Source: Dryocosmus kuriphilus (Eukaryota > Arthropoda > Insecta > Hymenoptera > Cynipidae). Taken from it: a DNA stretch of 64,000 nucleotides. How positions within the stretch are numbered: the first letter of the stretch is position 1; each line of letters begins with the position of its first letter. Shown here in pieces: positions 44,520-57,129 of this stretch. Made by a program: the position numbers and the translations under genes. The notes under the pieces were generated by a model. The model was not told the origin of the DNA. It did not search any database and saw only the letters and a program-made list of their open reading frames with translations. Where the stretch lies: the NCBI GenBank assembly GCA_038277395.1, contig CM076194.1, positions 128,717,505-128,781,504 of the forward strand. The letters are read 5' to 3'.

Positions 44520-47500
44520 AGTAGTTATACAGGGCCGGTTCTAATCCAAGATCCCTGTTTCCGACAGTTACCGACATCGAGAGCTAAAGCGGTTCAAGTC
44601 TGCGCTAAGCATCTAGCCGGTGTGACGTCAGTAAATAAATAATACGCGATTGTTAAACGTGAATTTTGCATAAACAAATCTCTCTCTCTCTTTCTCTCTA
44701 CCCCCATCTCTCTTTCTCCTATGCCACGTGTCAAGAGGATATGATATAGTAATAATGTGACAAGAATTTGACAGCGCACGTGCAAGAGATGGAATGAGGC
44801 ATTACTAATTGATATAATTTATTTCTTCCGAAATGCGTTAAAATAAAATTTAAAAGTAGGTGACGAGTCTAATAAGATTAAAAAGGAATGTTTGTTCTAT
44901 AAAACATAGGGAGACTTATTGAAGAATTTATGCCATTAAAAGGTATCCGATTTCTGTAACATATAGTTATGGAATGTGTTTATATATAAGCTAATCGACA
45001 TGATTTATTACTTCCCTAATGTGTTATGGTATGAGAAAAAGATGAGTGTTGAGTGGATGACTTATTTGAAAGTATATATATTTTATTCATGGGAATTTAT
45101 AAAAGACTAAAGAAGATTCTAGTAAAGCGTTTTACAAGTATCTCAATAATATATTGAAATTTTGTAATGTTAATAATATGATTCTTGTGAAAAAAGGGTT
45201 CATGTCCATGCTAAATAAAAAATTAATTAGAAGAGCAATTGTACAGTTCAAAATATGCAGAAATGATTTAAAGTCTTTCCTTATCAAAGTATAACGTAGC
45301 GCGTGCATTTGACGGTCTTTGCTCTTATCTATAAATGGATTCTAGATAGATATTAGGCATTTTATTCTTTAAGAGTAATTTAACAAAACGTAAGTCTAAT
45401 GTTTGTATGCTGAGGGTTCGATCGCACAAATCACATGAGGTCATGCATAGGCAGGAAATCCGATATTAAGTAAATTCCAAGACCTAAAGTTATTAATGAA
45501 ATTTATGCTCTTATATTTTAGACTAGAAAAATATTTTCAAGAATTTTTCAGGTTACATGGATCTGTTTCGTTTTACTCCTCATATGAATAAACTAAAAAG
45601 CTAGTATTACTGTACCACAATGAAAGAATATTCTCTCAATATATATCCAGATTAAACATTTTTCATAGCAAGTATGACGACCAATATTGTAATATAATAT
45701 GCTGTGAAAAAAGATAAGAGCGTTGAGCAGATGGTGTGATGCATTAACTTATTTGAAAGTATATGTATTTTATTCATGGGAATTTATAAAAGACTAAAGA
45801 AGATTCTAGTAAAGCGTTTTACAAGTATCTCAATAATATGTTGAAATTTTGTAATGTTAATAATATGATTCTTGTGAAAAAAGGGTTCATGTCCATGCTA
45901 AATAAAAAGTTAATTAAAAGAGCAATTATCCAGTTGAAAATATGCAGAAATAGTTTAAAGTCTTTCCTTTCAAGGAAAAGTGCTTCTTTATTTTCATAAG
46001 ATAAACTACTACAATATAATTTTATTAAATAATTGTTGAAAATCGTCTTTTAGTAAAGATCAAAGGGTGAACACTAAGGAATTAATAAAGAGATAAAGTT
46101 AGATGAGTGAAGTACAGCTATGAAATTTTTGAACAATTTATTTGCATATAAATTTTAAGCCTAACCAATGTTAGACTTACATTTTTGACCAATGTGTATC
46201 AAATGACATAAAATTCTGAGAAATTGCACAAACAATAGTATCAGGTTACATGGAATTCTTGAGATATGACGTCATACTACATATTTTCATGCAAGTTTAA
46301 ACAGGATTTACCCCCACTTTCCAGAAATTTAACATCAACAATGGTATCAAGTTACATAGAATTCTGATATGTTTGAAAATCCATTCGTTGATCGCTACAA
46401 TAATATATCATGCAAAACTATACTATACTATACTATATGGTGCAGCAGCTGAAAGAGTTATTAAATCTAAACATTTTAATCTGCACTTTGCTTTTCAGTA
46501 TGATTCAGAGCGATTTTATTAATCTAATTCTTATTATACTATTATACTTTTCGTTTTACTAGTCATATCAATAAACTAAAAAGCTAGTATTACTTTACCA
46601 CGAGGAAAGAATATTCTCTCAATATATATCCAGATTAAACATTTTTCATAGCAAGTATGACGCCAATATTGTAATATAATATGCTGTGAAAAGGATAAAA
46701 TCGTTGAGTGGACAGTATGATGCATTAACTTATTTAAATTTATATACATTTTGTTCCATGGGAATTTATAATAGACTAAAGAAGACTCTGGTTAAGCGTT
46801 TTCCCCCCAAGCATCTGAAGCACGTTTTGTAATTTGTAATGTTACTAATATGATTCTTGGGGAAAAAGGGTTGTTGTCCATGATAAATAAAAAAATTAAT
46901 TAGAAGAGCAATTGTACAATTCAAGGCATGCAGAATACCATACTATACTATATAGTGCAATGGGCGAACGAGTTATATTAAATCTAAACATTTTAATCTG
47001 CACTTTTGTTTCTACTATGATGATGATTTGGTGTCACTTGAGCAAGCTTGATTAAAGGACTCATACTTCCCATTTTAATTCCAAACTCTACATTTATTAT
47101 ATTGAAAGAACTCAACCCGTACACCAGTCAACATTTTTAATGAAGCAGTTTCAACGAATGAACGAGTTTATAGTTGGAACTATTGCAGAAGATTTGTGTG
47201 TTTAAATAGGTGCAATACGCAGTGTGAAAAAAAAAATGTTGCAATATAAGACAAAATTATGACAAAACTAAAGAAAAATGTTGTTTATAAATGTTATAAA
47301 TGTTATAAATGTTTATAAATATTTACTGAGGAGGAGGAGGAGGAAGAGGAGGACTTTATAATTAAGTAAAATACTCAAAATTTTGCACTCAACCATTGCA
47401 AGCCTTAGACTGTCAGTTAGAAACTCTAAAACTGAGATGAGTCTCTTGAATTTTTATAATAACCAAAATGAGTGTTAGTGAAAGAAATTGAAAAGTAGTT

Positions 47501-48442
47501 ATGCATTTAAAATTATATTTCATAAACAAGTACTTATTGCACTTAAAAAGTACTTTAAATTTAACTTATTAAAAGAACTGTACAATATTGAGTAATAGAA
47601 AAAACCATTTCATACTTAGTGCTTTGCTGAGTAAAATTTTTTTAATTTCGTTTACTGTAAATAATTCTGATATCTAATTTGACACATAGCCTTTTCAAAG
47701 TCGTTTTTATATTTAGTGAGGAGGGGTGAAGGAGGAGTGTGAGGAGGAGGCTGTAATTAAATAAAAATACTCAAAATTTTGCGCTCAACGGTTACAAGCC
47801 TTAGACCATCAGTTAGAAACTCTAAAACTTATAATCACCAAAATGAGTGTGGGTGAAAGAAATTAGGTAGTACATATTACATTTCTTAAACAAGTACTTA
47901 CTACACATAAAGACCTCTTACATTTTATAATAATCAAACTGAGTTCGTGTAAAAGAAATGAAGATGTAAATATAAATTTTAAAATTATATTTCATAAACA
48001 CATATTTACAATGTTTAAAGATTCACTTAGAATTTAACATATTAAAAAAACTATAATAGCATAGAGTAATGGAAAATCCTGTTGCATACTTAGTACCACA
48101 TTGGGTATATTTGATTATTTTTTTTTATGAATTAGTGAGATAAAACTTGTAATCACATATACTACATGTGTTAATTCTACTATTGGAAATACCAAGCTAT
48201 TAAAATCAGCTACTAACAAATTATTTAATAATTATATCCTCTCTTATTTCATTAATGATTGAAATTATTTCAATGCATTATTTCTGTTACCATCTGCTTG
48301 AGATTGTTAAAGGAACCGAAATCGATCTACCAAATAAGTCAGCTACATAAACTTTATAATCCTCTGTAAGAAACATTGAAATAATCTTTAACACAACAGA
48401 GTAATATACTAAAAATCCAATTCACTTAGCTGAAACACAGCT
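44520..48442. mobile_element. Maverick/Polinton-like element, copy D (left arm and part of loop)
   Basis: Starts AGTAGTTATACAGGG, then follows the copy B left arm (27862 onward) through the arm and into the GAG-rich loop. It stops matching at GCTGAAACACA near 48442. It lacks a right arm, so it is truncated or interrupted. In several places, such as GGGTTCGATCGCACAAATCACATG compared in pieces, it is closer to copy A than to copy B. One 431-bp unit. No coding sequence. Confidence 0.8.
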
Positions 48443-48621
48443 GAAACACACCACGAGATGATTACTTTTTGACTTCTATCTATTTTGTCAAAAAATTTAT
48501 TGACTAAGGTATTTTAATATTAATTTATTTTTATCATACTTAAATTATATATTTTTACTTCATGGTGTTTTATCTTTTATATTATTGTAGAATTTATTTT
48601 TACATTATTGTAGAAATTTTT

Positions 48622-48656
48622 CCTGAAGATGACCTACAACTAAGGTCGAAACGTTG
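48622..48656 (+). ncRNA. Hammerhead-ribozyme-like motif of the Penelope-like leader
   Basis: CCTGAAGATGACC, a 9-base loop, then GGTCGAAACG. The pattern CTGANGA, a short GACC/GGTC stem and GAAAC matches the catalytic core plan of hammerhead ribozymes known from Penelope-like elements. One base between CTGAAGA and the stem does not fit the strict consensus, so activity is uncertain. Confidence 0.4.
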
Positions 48657-48823
48657 AGAGAATAAATTTGTTCAAACCTTAAATTTTGAAAAAATTTTAT
48701 TTGGCTGTAATGACCGACGAAATACTACTACTACTTCACATCTAATTATAAACAGCCGACAAAATGATATTTTGAAACTAAATTGGTTTCTTTGACTTAT
48801 ACATTACTAAAGGTCAATTATTT

Positions 48824-49862
48824 ATGGAAATATGGGATATCTCTCTTACATCGAAGGAAAGTATGACTGCGACACAAGATTCCGTATGGCCTCTTGGATT
48901 AATACCCAACGACAACTTACTTCCTCTATGTGAGCAACGTACATTTTTAATTAGATGTAGGAAAGCATCATTAATTCCAGCACATATTTTACATCATACA
49001 AAAATTCAAATTAACAATTTACATTATAAGATTTTACTTAAATTTGAAAAAACTCAAACCATTTTTCGAAAAAAATGTCTAAATTTTGAAATTAATAATA
49101 TCATTGAAAATATCAAATATTTAGATAGAAAGTCGTATTATTTAAAATCACGTTTACTTAACACCATTAAAGAAGACTCTATTAATGTTTTCTTTGACTC
49201 ACAAACCAAAAGTTTATATAATTTAAAATATATCAAACGAAACAATTGCATTAAAAAGTTTAACGTTTTAAAAAACCAGACAAACACAAAATTATCAACA
49301 ATGTATTGATTTTAGAATTAAGAATTGTTTCAAAAATATCTCTAACATTCAAATCCCCAGATGAAATTGCGGAGATATTATCTCTTGGTAACAATTTTGG
49401 CATACCTTATAACACACAAAAAATTCCGGTTAACAATATTGTTGCCAACATTGAAAATTCGATAAAATTTTCAAACAATGATGATTATAAAAATAAAATC
49501 AGGAAAACTGTTAGTGAATTAGTGTCAAATCATTCCAGAATTAATAAATTTAACAAAATCAATCCACAATTTGACAACGTAAAAAAATTTCAACTCAAAC
49601 ACAGTGATTTATTGATCTTAAAATCTGATAAAAGTAATACCACAGTTTCAGTTAATAGATCAGATTATAATCAAATCATTGAGAATCTTCTTAAGAATGA
49701 TATATTGTATAAATCTGTTACAACAAGTTTAGTGCCTACCACAGAAAATAAATGTAATGATATTGTTACCCGTTGGAACAAAAAAGGTTACATTAATGAT
49801 CAAACAACTTATTTCCTAAAAACCATGACAGTGTTGTCGCAAAGGCCCCTATGCCTTACCAA
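48824..49862 (+). pseudogene. Penelope-like reverse transcriptase, N-terminal half, frameshifted
   Basis: First frame 48824-49309 (FLIRCRKASLIPAHIL near 48940, lysine-rich helices). It ends at TGA within TGTATTGATTTTAG and the protein continues in another frame from about 49306 (SPDEIAEILSLGNNFGIPY). The RT fingers motif LLILKSDKSNTTVSVNRSDY is near 49610-49670, followed by QRPLCL at the gap edge. The palm with the catalytic YADD-like box is missing into the gap. One frameshift at the ORF junction suggests a defective copy. No other RT family fits the KSDKSNTTV signature as well. Confidence 0.8.
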
Positions 49863-50362
49863 NNNNNNNNNNNNNNNNNNNNNNNNNNNNNNNNNNNNNN
49901 NNNNNNNNNNNNNNNNNNNNNNNNNNNNNNNNNNNNNNNNNNNNNNNNNNNNNNNNNNNNNNNNNNNNNNNNNNNNNNNNNNNNNNNNNNNNNNNNNNNN
50001 NNNNNNNNNNNNNNNNNNNNNNNNNNNNNNNNNNNNNNNNNNNNNNNNNNNNNNNNNNNNNNNNNNNNNNNNNNNNNNNNNNNNNNNNNNNNNNNNNNNN
50101 NNNNNNNNNNNNNNNNNNNNNNNNNNNNNNNNNNNNNNNNNNNNNNNNNNNNNNNNNNNNNNNNNNNNNNNNNNNNNNNNNNNNNNNNNNNNNNNNNNNN
50201 NNNNNNNNNNNNNNNNNNNNNNNNNNNNNNNNNNNNNNNNNNNNNNNNNNNNNNNNNNNNNNNNNNNNNNNNNNNNNNNNNNNNNNNNNNNNNNNNNNNN
50301 NNNNNNNNNNNNNNNNNNNNNNNNNNNNNNNNNNNNNNNNNNNNNNNNNNNNNNNNNNNNNN
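49863..50362. other. Assembly gap of exactly 500 N
   Basis: 500 N inside the Penelope-like reverse transcriptase; true length unknown. Confidence 0.99.
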
Positions 50363-50990
50363 ATTTCAAGACAATTTAAAACCAATTTCTTTAAGTTAAA
50401 AAAAAATCGCGAAAAATTTGAATAATTTAAAATTAATAAAAGGTTTAATAATTTCGAAAAGGATTAAACTAAAGATGGTTCTTAAGATTTATTCTTAAAA
50501 TTTCTAAAAAAAGAGTTAGACGAGTTTAAGGTAAATTAGGGACTTCTGAAAGCCCTAAATATCTTTTAAAAAGGCTCGAAATTTTTCCTAATATTTGGTA
50601 AAAATCCTGTAAAATAAATTTTTTTTTTTCCAGTTTTTAACACATCTGAAAAATTCAAAAATGTGCCTTTTTCCAATTTTCTCACGAATCTTTTATAAAA
50701 TTTATATTTATATAAGTTTAAAAACAAATTGATAATACTTCTTTTCTTGTTAGTAATTTAAATATTTGTGTGACAAAGCAAAATATTTTAAAAAGCATTC
50801 AATGTTACATCAAAATATTTCTTTATTTCTTTTATTTGTTTATTAATCTCTCCCTTTTACGGTTTTGAGAGTCTTTACATAACCATTTACTCTGTATTCT
50901 TACTAAAACAAGCCTGATACTATCTTATGCACTATTCCGCATTTTTTCAAATCGACTTATATTACTAATCTTATTTCTAACGCGCTTGCG
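50363..50990. other. AT-rich stretch, no gene seen
   Basis: Short T and A runs, no frame of note. It probably includes the 3' end of the following LINE (minus strand), whose exact terminus I cannot place. Confidence 0.4.
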
Positions 50991-51399
50991 ACTTTGCCCT
51001 GGGCTTCCGTTTTCTCTTGCCATCCTCAGTTTTTAAAAATTGACTCTAATTCTTAAATCACTATTTCGGAAATATCACTTTTTTTTTGGCGACATTTTTT
51101 GGCTTTCTATCCTACCCTGTGCAACCAGCTCTTCTCTCTCTCTCAGATGTTCCAACTTCTTCATCCATTCCTCCGCTGACCATTTTCATTCAGAATTCAT
51201 TTAATTCTCTCTTCTGTACTCTCCCCTCCCCCTTCGTCACCTGTACATCTCTCTAACACATGCAACCATGTTTCCTTCTCATACCTACATACTCTACATA
51301 CATTCTCTTCTTAATTCATCCAATACCTGCATGCTCTAACACCCTCTCCCATTCTGAATCTCACTACTCTGTTCCATTTGTTCTCCTTTTTAATTTTAC

Positions 51400-54360
51400 T
51401 CAGGTACTCTGGTTCCCCTGCCCCTTAACCATTCTATACCAGCTGTTGTATCCCCGAATCTGCGATATTTTTTTTTCCCATCTTTCCTCCCCTAGTCCTA
51501 CCATCATCTCTCGCTCTATTTCCTCCCACTCTCTACCTCTCAATTGCATGCCACATTCACACCTCCTTTCATATCTCTCATTCTCCCATTTCGAACACCC
51601 CATGTTACCTCTCTTCTCTTTAGCCATAACCTCCCGGGCACACGCTTGTGCAATTTTGCTTCCCTCTCCCCTTCTTAGTTTCTCTTCGAACTTCCAAGCT
51701 CTTTTCACTTGCCTGACCACCATTTTTTCGTCGTCCTACTTCTTCTCTTAGCATATAACCTGGGCAGCTCCAGCTCACTCCCATCACCCATCTCAGAAAT
51801 CTCTCATGCAAACTTTCCACTCTTTTATGTTCTTTCCATCCCCAAATTTCCACTCCATAGCTTAACAGTGGCCATATTAACACATCAAACATCCACACTC
51901 TCATCTTCCAGTCGTCCTTAAACCTTCTTTTTCCTATACTCCATACTTGTCCCCATTACTTTGCTCGCACATTCTAATCTCTTCTCACCTGTAGCTCGCT
52001 TCCTCCTCTCGTTTCGAAACAATACCCTAGGTAGCAAAATTCATCCACCAACTCCACCACCATGTTATTTATCTTCCATTCGTACTCTAAACTACCCCTT
52101 TTATTTCTGAAACACATCATCTTGGTCTTGTTCACGTTCACCGTTAAATCCCTACCTCTCACATAGTCTTCAAACACTCTTATCAACAGATTCATACCTC
52201 TTTCATCATCCGCTACTAGTACTATATCATCTGCATAAGCTAGTGAATACAATTTGCCTGTTCCTAATATTGTCCCCTCTTTCCCTTTCCTCTCCAATTT
52301 CTCCTCTAAATCTGCCAGAAGGATACTAAGCAGAAGTGGGCTCAACGAACACCCTTGTCTGAGCCTCCTTCCTGTCCAGAATTCCTCACCTTTCTTGTCT
52401 CCTATCTTCACTCTTATCTTAGTGTCCATAAATATTTCTTTTATCCTCTCTACTAAACCTTCGTCTATTCTTCTCTCTTTCATGGCTGACCACAACACCC
52501 TCCTGTTAACTGAGTCAAATGCTGCCTTAAAATCCACAAACAATGCGACTAGTTTTCCTTTCTTTTTCCCTAGCTTCCTATTGACTAGGTAATTTAGCAC
52601 GTAGACGTTATCTATGGTTCCCATCCCTTTTCGGAAATCCGTTTGATTATGTGGTATACTTCCCTTTTCTTCCACCTGTTTTTCCAATCTCCTTCTAAGC
52701 ACTTCCGCATAAATTTTATATCCCACCGACATGAGTGGAATACCTGTATATTTCTCCACCCTTTTCCCCCTCCCCCTTCTTAATCAATGGTACTACCAGC
52801 TCTGTCTTCCATTCCTCCAGCCATCCTTCTCCTTTCCATACCTTCTCACATATCCTCCACAATTCTTCCCTCACCCCTGTTCCTCCATATTTCATTGCTT
52901 CATTTTCCAAGCCATCTTCCCCTGTTGCCTTATTTCTTTTCAACCTTGTAATCGCCTCATTTACCTCATCTCTACTGATCTCGTTTACAATGTCCTCATC
53001 CCCATCTACTATCCTTCTTCCTTCTCCCTTTACCCTATACTCCACACCTCTTAACAGCTCCTTGAAGTGCTTCGTCCATTCTTTCATTCCTATTTCTTCA
53101 TTTATATCCTTCCTTCCTCCTCTTGCCCTATTTATCACGTCCCATTCCCTCTCTTCATTTACTGCTCTCTCTACCTCTTCCATATACCTTTCTTTCTCCT
53201 TCTGTCTTTTCTCTTTTATCATTCTTTCGTGCTCCTTCTTTCTCCTGTTGAGTTCTCCTTTTTCCATTTCCCATTTCCTCCATTTTCTTATATTCTCCTT
53301 CATCTTATCTTTACTTTCCGTGCATTCTTCACCCCACTAACCTCTCCTATGCCCCTCTTCTGTTTCTCCTCGGTCTCACCTCTTCCCTTACCTTATCAAT
53401 CACTCTTTTTAGTTTTCCTAGCAGCGTGGTCTACTCCTTCCTCTTGGAAACCCCCTATCTCCTCGTTTCCTATTTTTTCTCTAAATTCTCTCAAGTTTTC
53501 CTCCCCCCAACTTCCCACTTTTAGTTTCCTTTCTCTCTTTCTTTTCCTCTTCCCACTATTGCATTTTTGGCCACCACATCTCATTGTCGCGATCACCGGA
53601 AAAGTGTTCTAAGCCTATCACGTTGCCCACTTCCATTCTAGACATCCACTTCCTTATTCTTTCTTCTGCTAGAATGTAATCTATTATGGTGTCCTCTGTA
53701 CCTGCGTACGTATATTCCCCTTCTTCATCCCCCTTTGTTTTGCCGTTACAAATGAACCATCCCCGCCTCTACCAACAAGTCCAGTAGCCTTCTTCCCTCC
53801 CGATCCGTTTCCTTTTGTTTCGAGTTTCTTATGAACCTCTCCTTTTCTCCATCCCAAACCTCTCCACCTTTTTCCCCTGTCCATGCATTCAAATCCCCTC
53901 CTATTAGGACCAGACTCTCTTCTTTTTCCTCTGTCCATTTCCTTATTGTTTTCCATCCTTGCTCTTCTCCTCTTCTTCCGTACAGGCATACTACATTCAC
54001 AATAACTTTTCCTAATTTTATTCTTCTAACCATTGTTCCATCCGTTTCATCTATATACTCTCCCTTCTCGTCCTGTACCACCAGTTCCTTTCTTACCCCT
54101 GACACCATGCCGCCCATTCCTCTCCCTTTCACGTGCTCCTTTCTCGCTGCTTGCATCTTCCACTCATATGCTTTCGGTAATATTTTTTTCATGCCTTTCC
54201 ACTTCTTCTCATTCACCCCACGTCTCACTCATCATTATCACATCCCAATTCTGCAATTCTGTCCAAAATCCCTTATCCTTGTTTTCTAATCCTGATATAT
54301 TCCAGAACGCTACTTTCACATCGCTCTTTTTGCTTTTCTCTCCTTTATTCCTTTCATTCA
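51400..54360 (-). pseudogene. LINE ORF2: endonuclease and reverse transcriptase
   Basis: Endonuclease: KVAFWNISGLENKDKGFW near 54320, IMMSETWG near 54235, LIGGDLNAWTG near 53890, DYILAEERIRKW near 53670. The usual SDHFP site appears as EHFSGD near 53605. Reverse transcriptase: NKATGEDGLENEAMKY near 52910, LVALFVDFKAAFDSVNR near 52540, RQGCSLSPLLLSILL near 52340, YADDIVLVA near 52210. Thumb and tail: NKTKMMCF near 52120, then LLSYGVEIWGWKEHKRVE near 51850. Frames change at least near 54220, 53400, 52740 and 51930. ORF2 nicks DNA and copies the element RNA at the nick. Confidence 0.88.
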
Positions 54361-54399
54361 TGTGTTTTTTTTTCCCTCTTGAAACCCCCCCGTGACACT

Positions 54400-55658
54400 T
54401 GTATTCGCCTTTTTGTTTCCTTCATTCACTACCTTTTTCTTACCCTCTCTCAGCTCTTCTGCTTCATCGTGTTAGCTCCATATCTCTCCATTTACCCATA
54501 TCCTATCTCTTCCAAACCTTACCCTATTCCCTTTACTCCTCTCAGACCATGTCTTTTGCCCTATTAGCCATTTTCTTCTCCTTTCCCGCCACGTCAGATC
54601 TTCTTCGATTCTTTCATTCCTTCCTTTCAATAATTTCTTCTTCTCCATAACCTCATACTTATCCTCCTCACTCCCTAAATTCACCAAAAACATACATTCT
54701 TTGCCCTCTTTCTTTCCTCCTAGTCATCTTATCCTTTCCATTCTGACTTGCGCGCCGATGTCTCTCATCAGCTTTCCAAACTCTTCCTCTCCCTTTTCAC
54801 TATCCACTTTCATACTTTTCACTATTATATTCTTTTTCATCTTCGCTCTCTCTTCCCCTTCCATTCTTCTTTCAACCTCAATCAGTCTCAAGCGCCACCT
54901 TTCATTCTGCTCATACTTAACCTCCTCACACTCTTTCGCTTCTTCCAAACTTCCTTTTTCTCTCACTTTAGGCTCGTTCTTTATTTCTAGTCTGCTCACT
55001 CTCTCTCTCTCTCTTCTAGCAATTTCATGTCCCTTTTCCTATCCTCCTCATTCTCTCATTGCCTACTCTCTATACTTTCCAATTTATTCCAAACCTTCTC
55101 TTTCTCTACTTTCCATAATTTATCCCATTCTTCCCAGTTTTGTCTTACCTTTCTTACCTCTTCTTTTACCTCCTCCCCTTGCCTGTTCATATCATTCAGT
55201 CTACCGCAAGTCTCCTCTCTAAATCCCTTTATAGGTGCTTCTAGTTTCTGCAACATATCCCCTTCATCCCTATCTCTCTCCGGCGTTCTTTTTTTTGTCT
55301 TTGCCTTTTTTATGTTCTTGACCCTCTCCGTTTCTTCTCCCGTTTGCTCTCTTTTCCTATTATCATCCCCCGTTTTCTCCCCTTCACTACACAAACTCTC
55401 GCTGCTAATCGTGCTCGCGGACTGTTTCCACATGTGCAGTAAATCCCTCGACCCCGAGTTCGATCTGAGTCTTTCTAAATTATTAGGCCTCCCGCGTCTA
55501 TGTACCCTTACCGCTGCTACGGGATCCACAGGCGTAGCAAATGTATCCTCGTTACTTCCCTCTCCGCTGGCCTCGTCAGCCAAGCTACCTTCTCTCTCGC
55601 TTCTTGCTTCACTCTGCCTTCTTCTAGCATCGCCCTGTGGACTCCGTATAACCGACAT
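54400..55658 (-). pseudogene. LINE ORF1: coiled-coil, RNA-binding-like protein
   Basis: ATG at 55658, in-frame to about 55056: a polar N-terminal region (RSPQGDARRRQSEARSERE), a KAKTKKRTPERDRDE basic patch near 55290 and a coiled coil (EEVKEEVRKVRQNWEEWDK near 55140). After a frame change the protein continues at 54999-54724 with NIIVKSMKVDSEKGEEEF, which looks like the start of an RRM-like fold. It continues at 54693-54472 with VMEKKKLLKGRNERIEEDLT. ORF1 proteins of this layout coat the LINE RNA. At least two frameshifts. Confidence 0.72.
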
Positions 55659-55916
55659 GCTGCACTAACTTGTTAACTGACCGTTAGCCTCACGCCCCCT
55701 TTCCCTGTCACCCCCTTCTCAACCTGTCACTTTCTATCCACTCCAAAACTTTAAGTTCTTTATCCACGACTCTTACACTCAAAACTCTCTTACCTGACTT
55801 CTTTTACAATGTGCAACCACTTTACTCCCTTCCCCCACACACCCATCGCACTCCACCACACTGCCACGAAACCCACTTCCATGAAGTTAGCACAGCAACT
55901 ATGAAAAAAACTAGAT

Positions 55917-56290
55917 TTATCATATGGAATCGTTTGGAGGTCGTTTGCAGGTGTTTGGTAGTCCACTTTGGATGTTTGGAGGTCAAAACTAAAAAATTAT
56001 GGCCTTTTCAAATTTGGGGTGCTAACTTCACGTTGCACCCCACTTTTTAATATTTCTCAAAAATTCCTTTTGGTATCGTTTTGGAGGTCGTTTGGTGGTG
56101 TTTGGTAGTCATCTCTGGACGTTTGGAGGTGAAAATTGAAAAAGATATGGGACTTTCAAAAAAAATTACAGCACCCCAACATTTCGCTTTTTAGAACTTC
56201 GTTCGCACCAATCGATTCAAAATCGTTTGGAGGTGTTTGGTAGTCCATTTTATTGTTAAACAATGAAAAACAACGAAGTAATCGTAATTT
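55917..56290. repeat. Short tandem array, ~134-148 bp period, 2.5 units
   Basis: GGTGTTTGGTAGTC occurs at about 55950, 56098 and 56232, each preceded by TTTGGAGG. Between them lie GGGTGCTAACTTCACG and GCACCCC-type blocks. Non-coding. Confidence 0.8.
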
Positions 56291-57129
56291 TAAAATTTCT
56301 CTAAAACATGACAATTGTCAGTGCGCAAATGTTTCGCGCATATGGCCGGCAACCCGGTAAAATGGCGGCGATAACACGGAAAAAGTGTTGACAAGTGGAG
56401 AGTTAGACCTACTGGTCGTTTTTGTCTGAGATTCACAGGAGCTGCAATTGACATTATACTTCAAGGGTTCACGATTTCTAGTTTTCAAGTGAATACATTT
56501 CAATTGAATACATTTGTATCCGAACATGGGCTGAACTTCCCACTCTCTGAGTCACTCCCTTCCGAACAGGGAAAGAATATACTTCGAAAAAGTGCCGTAA
56601 ATGGAAATAATATTGGAGAAATTACAGTTCACAAGGATGTGGAACTCGGTATCGATGCAGGAACACTGTTAGCTTCAGATTACAACACAATTGACAACAA
56701 AAGCTTCAGGTAACTTTTTAAATTTTCCTATAATGTGTATAACTTATTAATTACATATTTGAATTTCTAATAATCAGTATCTGATTTTACATTTTACAAA
56801 TTCTTTTTGTATTTTTTTAAGTATTTTTAAAGACAATAAATGTAAAGGTATACAATAAATTTCAAATTTAGTTCGTATAAATAAATCATAAAAAATTGGT
56901 TATTACATTTGAAAGTGTTTATCATAAAAATGTTTACATGATGAGTAAATTTACATTAAAAAAATAAAAATTGATACACAAGGTCCAAAATCACAACCTA
57001 ATGTAACACTTTAATTTTCAATTGTTAGTATATTATAATGAATAATAAAAATTGTTTGCAGGTTAACAGGAATCATCGCTTATCGACCAGGTCATTATTA
57101 TGCCCTCTGTAAGAGACTAACTAACCGCT

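Larger units (their letters stand above)
48443..49862 (+). mobile_element. Penelope-like retroelement, 5' part
   Basis: An AT-rich leader with a hammerhead-like motif is followed by a Penelope-type reverse transcriptase frame that enters the assembly gap. Penelope elements prime at telomere-like or nicked ends and carry a GIY-YIG nuclease C-terminal to the RT; that part would lie in or beyond the gap and I do not find it after 50363. The 5' edge abuts copy D and its exact position is not fixed. Confidence 0.75.
51000..55880 (-). mobile_element. Non-LTR retrotransposon (LINE) with APE endonuclease, degraded
   Basis: Minus-strand order: 5' leader (55880-55660), ORF1 (55658 to about 54400), ORF2 with apurinic-type endonuclease then reverse transcriptase (about 54360-51400), 3' region. 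The sense strand is strongly purine-rich, so the plus strand reads as C/T. Clade (Jockey, I or R1-like) is not assigned. Multiple frameshifts make it inactive. Neither a target duplication nor a poly-A tail could be placed. Confidence 0.88.

Noticed and set aside
51260..55668. Long Ser/Leu/Phe-rich plus-strand open frames
   Set aside because: They are shadows of the purine-rich LINE coding strand on the minus strand.
56318..56527. Minus-strand 69-codon frame
   Set aside because: Antisense to the protease-like exon, which has matching splice phase.
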